The translations under genes were made by a program, and so were the position numbers. Below, piece after piece: positions 47,000 through 56,403 of a stretch of 64,000 bases of DNA; position 1 is the first letter of the stretch; each line of letters begins with the position of its first letter. Source of the DNA: Methanococcus maripaludis (GTDB lineage Archaea > AGJL01 > Methanococci > Methanococcales > Methanococcaceae); the NCBI RefSeq assembly GCF_013760955.1, contig NZ_JACDUL010000001.1:148481-212480 (forward strand), given 5' to 3'. Under the pieces are notes generated by a model that saw nothing but the letters and a program-made list of their open reading frames with translations, did no database searches and was not told the origin of the DNA.

Positions 47000-48313
47000 T
47001 TGGTATTTAAAGCATATGATATCAGGGGAATTTATGAAAAAGATTTAGACGACAATTTTGCTTACTCTTTAGGAAAACTCGTTGGAAAAAAATATGAACG
47101 AATAATGGTTGGAAATGATATCAGGATTGGTTCAAAAAAACTTTTAAAACCATTTATTTACGGAATAATTGAAAATTCTAAAGTATACTATGCTGGAGAA
47201 ATTTCAACTCCTTTGATGTACTTTGGAACTCTCAAAAAATTTGACCTTGGAGTTATTCTAACTGCGTCACACAATCCAAAAGAATATACTGGATTTAAAA
47301 TGTGTGATATCAATGCAATTCCACTATCTCCGGTAGATGAAATAAAACCAGATTTTGAAATGTTTAAACTTTCAGATACCCAAAAAGAAGAAATTGAAAA
47401 CTTGGATTTAGAAAGTTTAAAAGTTGATATTTCAAGCGAATATTCGAAATTTTTAACAGAAAATATCGAAAAAACGAATAGAAAAATTGCAGTGGATTTT
47501 GCAAACGGTGCGACTACCCATGCAGAAAAGGAAATCTTAGAAAAAATTTTAGAAAATAAAATATTTATTAATGATTTTCCGGATGGAAATTTCCCGGCAC
47601 ACGAACCAGATACTCTCAAAAAAGAATGTTTAATCGATATCATAAATACAGTGAAAGAAAATTCCTGTGAATTTGGCCTTATTTTTGATGGAGATGGCGA
47701 CAGAATCGGAATGGTCGATGAAGAAGGAGAAATTTTAGCAGGAGATATACTAACTGCGATAATTTCAAATGAAATTTTAAATGACGTTAAGGGAAAAATT
47801 GTATACGACTTAAGGTGCAGTAAAATCGTTCCAGAGATAATTTCAAAAAATGGTGGAACCCCAGTAAAAACAAGAGTTGGCCACTATTTCATAAAAAAGT
47901 TGATGCATGAAATAGATGCTGAATTTGCAGGGGAGTTTAGCAATCACTTCTACTTTAAATCAGTAGGGTACTTTGAAAGCCCGCTATTAGCATTGAATTA
48001 TATCCTGAAAGCACTTGAAAGAGAAGGAAAACCACTTTCAGAAATTTCAAAAATGTACAAAAAATATTTCCACAGTGGCGAGATAAACTTTAAAGTAGTC
48101 GATCAAAACAAATCGATTGAATCAATTGAAAAAAAATATGAAAACATCTGTAAAATCGAAAAATTAGATGGAATTTCACTGTACTGTGATGATTTCTGGT
48201 TTAATGTAAGATCATCAAATACTGAACCACTTTTAAGGTTAAATTTAGAAGCAGAGAACGAAAAAACAATGAATGATAAATTAAAAGAGATAAAAGATAT
48301 AATAAATTCTTAA
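47000..48313 (+). CDS. Phosphomannomutase/phosphoglucomutase family protein
   Basis: Alpha-D-phosphohexomutase of 437 residues, starting with TTG after GGTGGTTTAGG. The start VFKAYDIRGIYEKDLDD, the phosphoserine loop TASHNPKEYTGFK, the metal loop LIFDGDGDRIGMVD and the phosphate loop RSSNTEPLLRL are in normal order. The sugar-binding loop GEFSNHFYF resembles that of phosphomannomutases more than glucosamine mutases. It probably supplies mannose-1-phosphate or a related sugar for glycans; exact specificity is not visible. Confidence 0.9.
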   Translation: MVFKAYDIRGIYEKDLDDNFAYSLGKLVGKKYERIMVGNDIRIGSKKLLKPFIYGIIENSKVYYAGEISTPLMYFGTLKKFDLGVILTASHNPKEYTGFKMCDINAIPLSPVDEIKPDFEMFKLSDTQKEEIENLDLESLKVDISSEYSKFLTENIEKTNRKIAVDFANGATTHAEKEILEKILENKIFINDFPDGNFPAHEPDTLKKECLIDIINTVKENSCEFGLIFDGDGDRIGMVDEEGEILAGDILTAIISNEILNDVKGKIVYDLRCSKIVPEIISKNGGTPVKTRVGHYFIKKLMHEIDAEFAGEFSNHFYFKSVGYFESPLLALNYILKALEREGKPLSEISKMYKKYFHSGEINFKVVDQNKSIESIEKKYENICKIEKLDGISLYCDDFWFNVRSSNTEPLLRLNLEAENEKTMNDKLKEIKDIINS

Positions 48314-48380
48314 ATTTTAAATAAAATTGAAAATTTCCTAAAACTACTTTTTTAAAAAAATAAAAAAAATTGAAGATTAA

Positions 48381-49466
48381 TTAAGATATAACTTTATCAA
48401 TCATTTTGAGTTCGAGTGCTAATTTTATTTCTCTTGCAATTCTCTGGCCCATGCTTAATGGTTCTCCTGTGTAAAGGCATGAATACGGGCTTCCGTTCAT
48501 GAACGTGTTTGTTCCACCATCTACCCTTGCACTCATTTCGAATACAACGAGTTCTAGGTTTTCGTTACATAATGACTGTAAACAGAACGGTCCAAGCATT
48601 CCCGGTTTTACGAGTTCTTTTGCTTTTGTTGCTAATTTGTCACCCATGTCAAATACTTGAGGCAAGAGACTTTCTCTGATTACAACAGGGAAGTTTCCTG
48701 TGATAACGTATGATGGGTCAATGCTTAATTCAAGCTGGTCTTTTGCAGGAACCCTAACAAGTCCATCAATACTGCTTTCATATCTTCTATCAATACCCAT
48801 TAATTCAACCTGGTCTTTTAATGGTGAATAGAAGTAGTGAATACAGTAGTTTGCACCAACAACATATTCTTCGATGTGTGCTTTTGCAACATCGTCTTCT
48901 GTAAGAATACCTTTAGCTTTGAATTCGTCTATTTTTCTCCAGAATTCTTCCACAGTTGAGCATGGGAAGTATCCTCTGCCACCCCTTGCTCCAGGGAATT
49001 TAACCATTACTGGCCCATCTATGTCATCAGGTCCACCGTATTTTTTAGGGATTCTAAGGCCGCTTCCGCCCAAAAGCTGTCCTTCGAGATCTCTTTCAGC
49101 CTCCCATCTTAAAATAGCCCTGTTTCCAAACATTGGAACTTTGAATGTATCTTCCACATTATCTAAACCACAATAAGCTATAAACGAACCGTGTGGAACA
49201 ATAATTGCATTCATATCCCTTAATTGCTGTTGAATTTCTTCTTTTGAAATATCTGAAAATTTGTCAACATAGATAAATTTGTCCGCAACCCCAAATCTTT
49301 TGTACGGAATGTCCCTATCCCTTGTTGTTATAACTGCAGTTGAAAAGCCCTCCAATTTTGCACCTTTTAAGATGTGCAAGGACGTGTGACTGCCCACCGT
49401 AACGATAGTCACTTCGTCCTTGTTGTACTTTTCAAAAATCCCCATTATTTCTTCTTTTGGAATCAT
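48381..49466 (-). CDS. purP: FAICAR synthetase PurP (formate-dependent purine synthesis)
   Basis: Archaeal ATP-grasp enzyme of 361 residues that formylates AICAR with formate and ATP, replacing the folate-dependent PurH step. The start region VTIVTVGSHTSLHILKGAKLEGF, the VMVKFPGARGGRGYFPC loop and EMSARVDGGTNTFMNGSPYS are typical of PurP. A GGTGGTAAG ribosome-binding site precedes the ATG. It stands alone, divergent from rnhB. Confidence 0.95.
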   Translation of the reverse strand: MIPKEEIMGIFEKYNKDEVTIVTVGSHTSLHILKGAKLEGFSTAVITTRDRDIPYKRFGVADKFIYVDKFSDISKEEIQQQLRDMNAIIVPHGSFIAYCGLDNVEDTFKVPMFGNRAILRWEAERDLEGQLLGGSGLRIPKKYGGPDDIDGPVMVKFPGARGGRGYFPCSTVEEFWRKIDEFKAKGILTEDDVAKAHIEEYVVGANYCIHYFYSPLKDQVELMGIDRRYESSIDGLVRVPAKDQLELSIDPSYVITGNFPVVIRESLLPQVFDMGDKLATKAKELVKPGMLGPFCLQSLCNENLELVVFEMSARVDGGTNTFMNGSPYSCLYTGEPLSMGQRIAREIKLALELKMIDKVIS

Positions 49467-49583
49467 CTTACCACCATGGTTTTATAGGGTATTTAAAATG
49501 AGTTTTTTGACCGAAAATAAAGCATTATTATATCCGTGTTACTGTTTTTTATATGTTTCCTGTTTAGTAATTTACGTGATACA

Positions 49584-50303
49584 ATGAATGAGGATATTAA
49601 AAATAATTTAAATAATTCAGACGAATTTAACGGCAAAATAATTGTTGGACTTGATGAAGCAGGGCGTGGACCTGTAATTGGGCCAATGGTAATTGCTTCT
49701 GTAAAAATTAATGAAAACGATCTTCCTAAATTACATGATCTCGGATTAAAGGACAGTAAACAACTTACGAAAAAAAAGCGTGAAGAGTTATATATAAAAA
49801 TAAGCGAGATATGTGACGTTAAAAAGATTGTCATCGATCCTGAAAAAATTGACGAACAGATGGAAATTATTAACTTAAACAAGATTGAATTAGGCGCTTT
49901 TTCAAAACTTGCGAATCATTTTATTAAGGAAAACGAAAATATATCAATTTATATCGATGCGTGCAGCAGCAATGAACAGTCATTTTCAAATCAATTTAAA
50001 GCAAAGCTTATTAATAAAAACGTTGAAATCATTGCTGAACACAAAGCTGATGAAAATTACAAAATAGTATCTGCTGCATCAATTATTGCCAAAGTAACTC
50101 GTGATAATGTTATTGAGGAATATAAAGAAATTTTTGGAGAAATTGGAAGCGGATATCCGAGCGATCCAAAAACAAAAAAATTTTTGAAAAATTACGTACA
50201 CGAAAACAAGGGCCTGCCAAAAATTGCGAGAAAAAGCTGGGCAACTTCAAAAAATCTTTTAAAAGAAATAGAAGAATCTAAAATATTTCAATGGGTGAAA
50301 TAA
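49584..50303 (+). CDS. rnhB: Ribonuclease HII
   Basis: Cleaves the RNA strand of RNA/DNA hybrids and ribonucleotides in DNA; 239 residues. The acidic motifs are VGLDEAGRGPVIGPMVIAS near residue 20, IYIDACSSN, and HKADENYKIVSAASIIAKVTRD. ATG 49584 follows CGTGATACA; a longer hydrophobic upstream extension from 49536 is not family-like. Its stop overlaps the start of trmI by one base (TAATG). Confidence 0.96.
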   Translation: MNEDIKNNLNNSDEFNGKIIVGLDEAGRGPVIGPMVIASVKINENDLPKLHDLGLKDSKQLTKKKREELYIKISEICDVKKIVIDPEKIDEQMEIINLNKIELGAFSKLANHFIKENENISIYIDACSSNEQSFSNQFKAKLINKNVEIIAEHKADENYKIVSAASIIAKVTRDNVIEEYKEIFGEIGSGYPSDPKTKKFLKNYVHENKGLPKIARKSWATSKNLLKEIEESKIFQWVK

Positions 50304-51175
50304 TGGTTAACAAAACATTGGTTATAGATAATCGTGGGAAAAAATACCTTTTAAATAAAGACCTCGATAACTTCGGAAATGATCTTGGAGTTGTTGATTT
50401 AGTTGGAAAAGAAGAAGGATCAATTTTAATGACAAATAAAGGCGGAGAATTTTATTTCGTAACCCCAACTATTCATGACATTATCAAAAAAATGAAAAGA
50501 AGTGTTACAACACTCCTTCCAAAAGATATTGGATTAATCATTGCTGAATGCGGTATCGAAAATGGAGAAACCGTTGTTGAAGCAGGTACTGGTTCTGCAG
50601 CACTTACAATATATTTAGCAAATGCTGTTGGAAAAGAGGGAAAAATAATAACTTACGAAAAAAGACCTGAATTTGCAAAAATTGCGAGAAAAAACCTTGA
50701 AATTGTTGGAGCAGTTCGAAAAAACCAAAAAATCATTGGAATTGACGACGAAGACGAAGAAGAAATGGAAATTGTGGAAAACGGACTTTACAACGTTACC
50801 CAAAAAATCGGTGACATTACTGAAAAAATTGAAGAAGAAAATATCGATGTTTTAGTTTTGGACATGCCTGACCCTTGGAATGTTGTGGAACATGCCAAAA
50901 AATCACTCAAAAAAGCAAAGGGAAGAATTGCAATATATGTACCTTACGTGGAACAGGCTAAAAAAGGTGTTGAAGCTTTAAAAGAACATGGATTTTTAGA
51001 TATCCGGACTGTTGAGTGTATTGTTAGAGACATTGAAATTTCAGAAAAGGGTGTCAGACCTTCAACGAGAATGATCGGACATACCGGATACATTACAACT
51101 GCAAGAGTCTGCCCTGAAGAAGTAGTGAAATACGTTCCAAAAAAGCCAAAAGATGCAGAAAAAATTGAAGAATAA
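50303..51175 (+). CDS. trmI: tRNA (adenine-N1) methyltransferase TrmI
   Basis: SAM-dependent enzyme for m1A at tRNA position 57/58, 290 residues. An N-terminal beta-barrel (KKYLLNKDLDNFGNDLGVVDL) precedes motif I TVVEAGTGSAALTIYLANAVG near residue 95. VLDMPDPWNVVEHAKKSLK is the catalytic-site segment and RPSTRMIGHTGYITTAR the C-terminal signature. GGGTGAAATA lies inside rnhB, so the two genes are coupled. A charged insert (IDDEDEEEMEIVENG) near 150 is a small oddity. Confidence 0.94.
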   Translation: MVNKTLVIDNRGKKYLLNKDLDNFGNDLGVVDLVGKEEGSILMTNKGGEFYFVTPTIHDIIKKMKRSVTTLLPKDIGLIIAECGIENGETVVEAGTGSAALTIYLANAVGKEGKIITYEKRPEFAKIARKNLEIVGAVRKNQKIIGIDDEDEEEMEIVENGLYNVTQKIGDITEKIEEENIDVLVLDMPDPWNVVEHAKKSLKKAKGRIAIYVPYVEQAKKGVEALKEHGFLDIRTVECIVRDIEISEKGVRPSTRMIGHTGYITTARVCPEEVVKYVPKKPKDAEKIEE

Positions 51176-51264
51176 TTTAAATTTATTATTTAACCATTTT
51201 TAAATACTATTTTTCACAAAAATATACCAAATAAAAAAATTAAGCTATTTTTGAGGAATAAATT

Positions 51265-51525
51265 ATGAAAAGATTATATCGATCAGATAAAGAAAGAATG
51301 CTCTCAGGAGTATGCGGGGGACTTGCAATCTACTTCAACATAGATCCAACATTAATAAGGCTTTTATGGGCGCTATTATTTTTCATGAACCCTTTAATGA
51401 TTGTTGTATATATCATCGGAGCATTAGTCATTCCGATTAAACCTGAAGGGGTTTTTTATGACTTTTCTGAAGAACCTGAAAAAATAAAATCTGAATCTGA
51501 AATTGAACCAAAACCTGAAGAATAA
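51265..51525 (+). CDS. PspC-domain membrane protein
   Basis: An 86-residue protein with the PspC signature KRLYRSDKERMLSGVCGGLAIYFNIDPTLIRLLW followed by a hydrophobic segment (FFMNPLMIVVYIIGALVIP) that spans the membrane. The C-terminal 25 residues are acidic and probably cytosolic. PspC proteins report envelope stress in bacteria; the role in methanogens is not known. GAGGAATAAATT precedes the ATG. It is followed after 29 nt by a transglutaminase-like gene. Confidence 0.9.
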   Translation: MKRLYRSDKERMLSGVCGGLAIYFNIDPTLIRLLWALLFFMNPLMIVVYIIGALVIPIKPEGVFYDFSEEPEKIKSESEIEPKPEE

Positions 51526-51554
51526 TTTAAATTTTTTTAAATTTTGGTGTTTTT

Positions 51555-52622
51555 ATGAATTTAAAACTGAAAAACATAATTTATATCGCAATTGTTGGAA
51601 TTTTAGCAGTTTCTACCCTATTTTTCATTCAAAATAATTCTGAAACGTTGAATTTATCGGACATTTTTGAAAATGGTGTATTTAGTGAAACTTCTGAAAA
51701 ACTCCCAAAATATATTTTTGAAGATTCAATTGAAGTTTATCTATCGCCAAACGAACTTGCAAAAGTATCTAAACTATCCAAATCCCTAAATGGAGATACG
51801 ATTGAAGATTCCATCTGGAACATTATACTTTGGGAAGAAGATAACATCGAATACAACCATGCGAAAGCTGAACTTCCAACTCCAGAAGTTACATACTGGG
51901 TAACTGGAAAAACAGAAGTTTCTGATCCATACAATAATACAATACAAAGTCCCACTGAAACAATTGCCTTAAAATCAGGAATTTGTGGAGATTATGCACT
52001 ATTAACCTCTGCATTGCTTTTAGAAATGAATTATTCCCCGATATACATTTTAACCTTCGAGTCAGAAGGAAACGCAGGTCATGCTGCCGCTGCAGTTAAC
52101 ATTAATGGTGATTATTATATTATTGACCAACAACCGCCAATAATGGAGTTATATAATTATTTAGACTATAAAAGAGACATTGAAGAGTATAAAATAGATA
52201 ATATCACATTTTACAAAATTGAACTATCAAATGATTCAACCTACTTTGAAAAAGGTTTTGAATCTGTTGAAACTTATGATTCAGTTTCAAATGAATACAG
52301 CGATATTCCAGGTCTTTCAAGATACTTGATGACGTATTTTGAGAACAGTTATGAAATAAGTAGTGATTACAATATCAAATACCTAGATTCGATGGAGTAT
52401 CTTCCAAGAGCATATGAAAAAGGGGTAACAATTCAGTATTTCTTTCAATTTGGTGGATACACACCAATTTTTGAAAAACAGTATGCAAAATGGGTATTTG
52501 ATTATATTGAAAATGACATGACTGAAAGTAAATATGATATTTCAGAATATAATTCAATATGGATTAGAAGTTCTTACGATGGAGAAAAACTCAAAATAAT
52601 AATAAATCTATCTAAAAAATAA
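51555..52622 (+). CDS. Membrane-anchored transglutaminase-like protein
   Basis: A 355-residue protein whose N-terminal hydrophobic helix (IIYIAIVGILAVSTLFFI) is a signal anchor. The catalytic triad of the transglutaminase-like fold is visible: SGICGDYALLTSALLLEM gives the cysteine near residue 144, NAGHAAAAVNINGDYYIIDQQ gives the histidine and aspartate near 178-196. The C-terminal 140 residues have no recognised fold. It probably acts outside the cell, as a peptidase or cross-linking enzyme on surface proteins, which is inference. GGTGTTTTT precedes the ATG. Confidence 0.85.
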   Translation: MNLKLKNIIYIAIVGILAVSTLFFIQNNSETLNLSDIFENGVFSETSEKLPKYIFEDSIEVYLSPNELAKVSKLSKSLNGDTIEDSIWNIILWEEDNIEYNHAKAELPTPEVTYWVTGKTEVSDPYNNTIQSPTETIALKSGICGDYALLTSALLLEMNYSPIYILTFESEGNAGHAAAAVNINGDYYIIDQQPPIMELYNYLDYKRDIEEYKIDNITFYKIELSNDSTYFEKGFESVETYDSVSNEYSDIPGLSRYLMTYFENSYEISSDYNIKYLDSMEYLPRAYEKGVTIQYFFQFGGYTPIFEKQYAKWVFDYIENDMTESKYDISEYNSIWIRSSYDGEKLKIIINLSKK

Positions 52623-52841
52623 TTATTTAAAACTTTAACACCTTTTTTCGCCGTTATATAGTACCATCTTTTATTTTTGGTCATTTTTGAATGAGGTATG
52701 ATAAAAATATTTCGATTTTTCCACAATAGTAACAATAATATAATAATTAAAAAATACTTATTTTTGTTGTATTACAATGTTTTTAATTTTAAAAAGAGGC
52801 TTTGTAGGCACAAATAACAAAGTTTATTGAAGGTAGATACC

Positions 52842-53018
52842 ATGGGCGTTGGAAATTCAATAAAAAACATATGGCGTGGAGTTAGAGGAAAACCAAGCAC
52901 TGAACTTCAAGAAATAATTGACTGTTTTAAATCCAGAGGTTCATACAGATGCATTGAAGACTGCATGGACTTTTTAGAACTCAGTAAAAAGTTAAAACAG
53001 GTAAGCGGAAGTAAATAA
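52842..53018 (+). CDS. Small protein of unknown function with three cysteines
   Basis: A 58-residue protein starting at ATG 52842 after AAGGTAGATACC. It begins MGVGNSIKNIWRGVRGKPS and continues into a helical part, ELQEIIDCFKSRGSYRCIEDCMDFLELSKKL, with cysteines in CF..YRCIEDC. No family is recognised. A hairpin with a CTTTGT/ACAAAG stem lies at 52800-52822, about 20 nt upstream. It is a single gene, convergent with the ThyA-like gene. Confidence 0.7.
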   Translation: MGVGNSIKNIWRGVRGKPSTELQEIIDCFKSRGSYRCIEDCMDFLELSKKLKQVSGSK

Positions 53019-53045
53019 TATAGTATAATATTATTTTTGATTATT

Positions 53046-53678
53046 TTAAAACTTTTTTAAAGCATCAATATCCCGTTCATAATAAACGTGCATAGATACT
53101 GAATGGTGCGTGTATTTTACAAGTTCAATTCCCAATTTTTCAGCAACTAATTCACCAAGCGCAATTAATCCTATTGCATTTGCGTGAAATGCCAAAAATG
53201 CATCGTTTGACCTGAAAAGTACTGTTTGGTATAATTTATTATCTCTTATCAAAAACTGCACAATCTGTAAACAGGGAACATCTTTTACAGTTTGATCAAT
53301 ATAGGGATTCCATGTAATTGCAACTGCTCGCCTTGAATTAATCTGTTCTTTTAATTTATATACAATATATTCAATCTGGTCGTTTTTTAATTCTTTTTTA
53401 TCATTCGGGTATTCAAAAATTCTTTCATGGTAATCGTAAACAAATGTTGCTGCGGATCCATGCAATAACTGTTCAGTATAAGATTTAACAGCCCGCTCTC
53501 CAAGCTGATATTTTTCAGAGATTGATTTATCCGATGGATCAGTGATTTCAATAATTGTATTCATTATTTCTTTACATTTCTGCCTATCTTCTGTAACCAT
53601 ATCGGTTCCTTCTTCCATGATTTTTGGTATAAGTGCTTCAAATGCAGATTTAACAGATTTTTTCTTTATTGCGAGCAT
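53046..53678 (-). CDS. thyA: Archaeal thymidylate synthase-like protein
   Basis: A 210-residue protein of the short archaeal ThyA type, which lacks parts of the bacterial enzyme. The nucleophile region is VPCLQIVQFLIRDNKLYQT, and FRSNDAFLAFHANAIGLIALGELVAEKLG matches the dUMP-binding helix. Methanogens use tetrahydromethanopterin instead of folate, so the methyl donor may differ. ATG 53678 follows TGGTGAAAATC; an upstream start overlaps it. Confidence 0.88.
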   Translation of the reverse strand: MLAIKKKSVKSAFEALIPKIMEEGTDMVTEDRQKCKEIMNTIIEITDPSDKSISEKYQLGERAVKSYTEQLLHGSAATFVYDYHERIFEYPNDKKELKNDQIEYIVYKLKEQINSRRAVAITWNPYIDQTVKDVPCLQIVQFLIRDNKLYQTVLFRSNDAFLAFHANAIGLIALGELVAEKLGIELVKYTHHSVSMHVYYERDIDALKKF

Positions 53679-53751
53679 GATTTTCACCAACAGATTAATA
53701 TTTAATGGTTAAACTTCCATACTTTAAGTAGTTAGAATAAAGGTGCGAATT

Positions 53752-54870
53752 ATGGTTTATTTAAATTCTAATTTTTTATATGGCGACGACTTCGAACCAA
53801 AAAAAGGAGTTTTGGTTATCGAAGACGAAATTATAAAAGGATTTACGAGTGAACACCATTCAAATGTTTTAAATTACAAGGGGTTAGTCATTCCTCCCCT
53901 TATTAATTCCCATACTCATATTGGAGACAATAGTATTAAAGATATTGGTATTGGAATGTCACTTGATGAACTTGTCAAACCCCCAAATGGCATTAAACAC
54001 AAGTTTTTAAATAGTTGTAGCGAGAAAGAGTTGGTGCAGGGGATGTCAGAAGGGCTTTATGATTTGGAAAATAATGGCATTAAAGCTTTTTGTGACTTTC
54101 GTGAAAATGGAATTAATGGAATAAATTTACTTAAATCAGCATTTGAAAATTCAGATGTATCTATTAAACCCATAATTCTTGGAAGGCCCACTGAAAGGGA
54201 AAAAAACCTTTTAAAAAATGAGATAGCCACTATCTTGGATAATTGTGATGGTTTAGGATTAAGCGGTTCAAATGAGTATTCGGACCAAGAACTTAAGTTT
54301 ATTTGTAAATTGGTGAATAAAAAAATACTTTCAATTCATGCAAATGAACATAAGGGCTCAGTCCAGTATTCAATAGAAAAATATGGAATTTCCGAAATTG
54401 AAAGATTGATAAATCTAAAAATAAAGCCTAATTTCATTATCCATGCGACACACTCTAGTTTTGATGACCTATCCCTGTTAAATGAAAATAAAATACATGT
54501 TGTAGTATGCCCAAGAGCAAATGCCTCGTTTAATGTTGGAATTCCGGACATTCCAAAAATGTTAGAATACAATTTAAAACTTGGAATTGGAACTGATAAC
54601 TTCATGACAAATTCTCCGTCAATATTTAAAGAAATGGACTTTATCTACAAAACATACCATGTAGACCCAAAAGAAATTCTTAAGATGGCGACCATAAACG
54701 GTGCTGAAATACTCGGACTTCAAAATACTGGATTGATAAAAGAAGGATATAATCCAATATTTACATTTATAAAAAATGTAAACATTTTAAAAACATCTAA
54801 AAACGTTGTTGCATCAGTTGTAACTCGATTGGAAAATGGAGACGTTGATTCAAAGTTTTTAGTTTGTTGA
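53752..54870 (+). CDS. Amidohydrolase-family protein (possible deaminase)
   Basis: A 372-residue metal-dependent hydrolase. Metal ligands are in INSHTHIGDN near residue 57, SIHANEHKG near 195, HATHSSFDDL near 230 and GIGTDNFMTN near 280. The pattern fits the ATZ/TRZ-like, guanine or cytosine deaminase-related branch, but the substrate cannot be told from the sequence. ATG 53752 follows AAAGGTGCGAATT. It lies just upstream of a beta-CASP nuclease gene on the same strand. Confidence 0.85.
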   Translation: MVYLNSNFLYGDDFEPKKGVLVIEDEIIKGFTSEHHSNVLNYKGLVIPPLINSHTHIGDNSIKDIGIGMSLDELVKPPNGIKHKFLNSCSEKELVQGMSEGLYDLENNGIKAFCDFRENGINGINLLKSAFENSDVSIKPIILGRPTEREKNLLKNEIATILDNCDGLGLSGSNEYSDQELKFICKLVNKKILSIHANEHKGSVQYSIEKYGISEIERLINLKIKPNFIIHATHSSFDDLSLLNENKIHVVVCPRANASFNVGIPDIPKMLEYNLKLGIGTDNFMTNSPSIFKEMDFIYKTYHVDPKEILKMATINGAEILGLQNTGLIKEGYNPIFTFIKNVNILKTSKNVVASVVTRLENGDVDSKFLVC

Positions 54871-54930
54871 TTCAATATGTAATTGATATTTAATTTAAAA
54901 AACTGCAATATACTAAATTTATGTGATATA

Positions 54931-56199
54931 ATGACAATTGCTAAATTTCACGGTGGATGCCACCAAATTGGAAAATCTTGCGTAGAGATAAACACTAAAA
55001 AATCAAAAATATTAATTGACTGTGGAATGGACCCTTCAGATAACGGGCTTCCAGACATTACTGATTCTGATGTTGACGCAGTTTTGGTTTCACACGCTCA
55101 CTTGGACCACTGCGGTGCAATCCCATATTTTAACTTCAAAAAAATATACTGTAACCCCCCAACTGCGGATTTGATGTACAACGTCTGGAAAGACACGGTA
55201 AGCCTTTCAAAAACGTACAGGGAAGAAGATATCAAAAAATCAATGGATGTAATCAAAACTGTAAATTACCGGGAAGAAAAACAGGTTACTCCAGACATTA
55301 AAATGAAAATGTACGATGCTGGACACATTTTAGGAAGTTCTTCCCTCTATTTGGATATCGATGGAAAAAAATTACTCTATACCGGAGATATTAACGAAAT
55401 TGAAACAAGAACGCTCCGTGCAGCAGATACTGACTTTGATGAAATCGATACAATAATTATTGAATCTACTTACGGTTCTCCGTTGGATATAAAACCTGCA
55501 AGAAAAGTTTTAGAAAAACAGTTAATCGATGAAATCTCTGAAACTATCGAAAACGGTGGAAAGGTAATTATTCCTGTTTTTGCAGTTGGAAGGTCCCAAG
55601 AAATCATTGTTGTGATCAACAACTACATGAAAAGCGGTGCTTTAAAAGAAGTTCCAATATACATTAATGGATCTTTAACACACACTACGGGAATGTACAT
55701 GGGATATTCTGACTGGTTAAATCCAAAAATAAAAAATGCAATTGAAAACAGGATCAATCCGTTTGGAAATCTCATAAAAGGCGGGGACGAAGCTTTCAGT
55801 AAAGAACCTTGCATTATTATTTCAACATCAGGAATGGTTCAGGGGGGCCCAGTACTCCAATACCTTTCACTATTAAAAAATCCAAGAAATAAGATAATAT
55901 TAACAGGATACCAGGCTGAAGGAACTATTGGAAGAAGTCTTGAAGAAGGTGCTACAGAAGTAAAACCTTTCAAAAGAGCAATTCCCGTAAATGGAAAAGT
56001 TGTAAAAATCGAGTTTTCTGCCCACGCTGACTACAATTCGCTTCTGAGGTTTATGAAAAAGATACCACAACCAAGCAAAGCGATCGTAATGCACGGGGAA
56101 AGGTACCAGGCACTTTCACTTGCAATGACAATCTGGAAAACCTTAAAAATTCCTGCACTTGCACCATCCATAGGCAGTGTTTTGCCATTATTTGATTAA
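54931..56199 (+). CDS. Beta-CASP metallo-nuclease without KH domains (aCPSF2-type)
   Basis: A 422-residue RNA-processing nuclease of the CPSF73 group. Metallo-beta-lactamase motifs SHAHLDHCGAIPYF, DAGHILGSSSLYLD and LYTGDINEIETR are followed by beta-CASP motifs VFAVGRSQEIIVV, ISTSGMVQGGPVLQYL and FSAHADYNSL with a final VMHGE. The N-terminal KH domains of the termination factor FttA (aCPSF1) are absent. ATG 54931 follows ATGTGATATA; an upstream frame start at 54883 is hydrophobic and unlike the family. Confidence 0.92.
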   Translation: MTIAKFHGGCHQIGKSCVEINTKKSKILIDCGMDPSDNGLPDITDSDVDAVLVSHAHLDHCGAIPYFNFKKIYCNPPTADLMYNVWKDTVSLSKTYREEDIKKSMDVIKTVNYREEKQVTPDIKMKMYDAGHILGSSSLYLDIDGKKLLYTGDINEIETRTLRAADTDFDEIDTIIIESTYGSPLDIKPARKVLEKQLIDEISETIENGGKVIIPVFAVGRSQEIIVVINNYMKSGALKEVPIYINGSLTHTTGMYMGYSDWLNPKIKNAIENRINPFGNLIKGGDEAFSKEPCIIISTSGMVQGGPVLQYLSLLKNPRNKIILTGYQAEGTIGRSLEEGATEVKPFKRAIPVNGKVVKIEFSAHADYNSLLRFMKKIPQPSKAIVMHGERYQALSLAMTIWKTLKIPALAPSIGSVLPLFD

Positions 56200-56342
56200 T
56201 TTCTTTTTTTAATATTTTAAAATTCAATAGTATTAGTTATATCCATTTTTTTAATAGCTATTTTAAAAATAAATAATCTAAATAGGTTTTTAAGTATTTA
56301 GTAATGTATTTACCCGTATTTGCATTTTTAAAGAGGTATCCC

Positions 56343-56351
56343 TTTATATTA
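56343..56351 (+). promoter_or_regulatory. Probable TATA box of the fru hydrogenase operon
   Basis: TTTATATTA in the 204-nt gap before fruA. A transcript starting about 25 nt downstream (near 56373) would have a leader of about 30 nt with the strong site GGAGGTGA. Fru expression depends on selenium in M. maripaludis, but no operator is evident by eye. Confidence 0.5.
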
Positions 56352-56403
56352 TCCCCAAGAAAGAAAGTTTAATGTATGCATATTACCCTTGGAGGTGACT
56401 AAA

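Noticed and set aside
52698-52817. A 39-codon frame starting ATGATAAAAATA
   Set aside because: The GAGGT site is only one base from the ATG, composition is mere A/T-rich Asn-Ile-Lys, and it overlaps the hairpin before the next gene.
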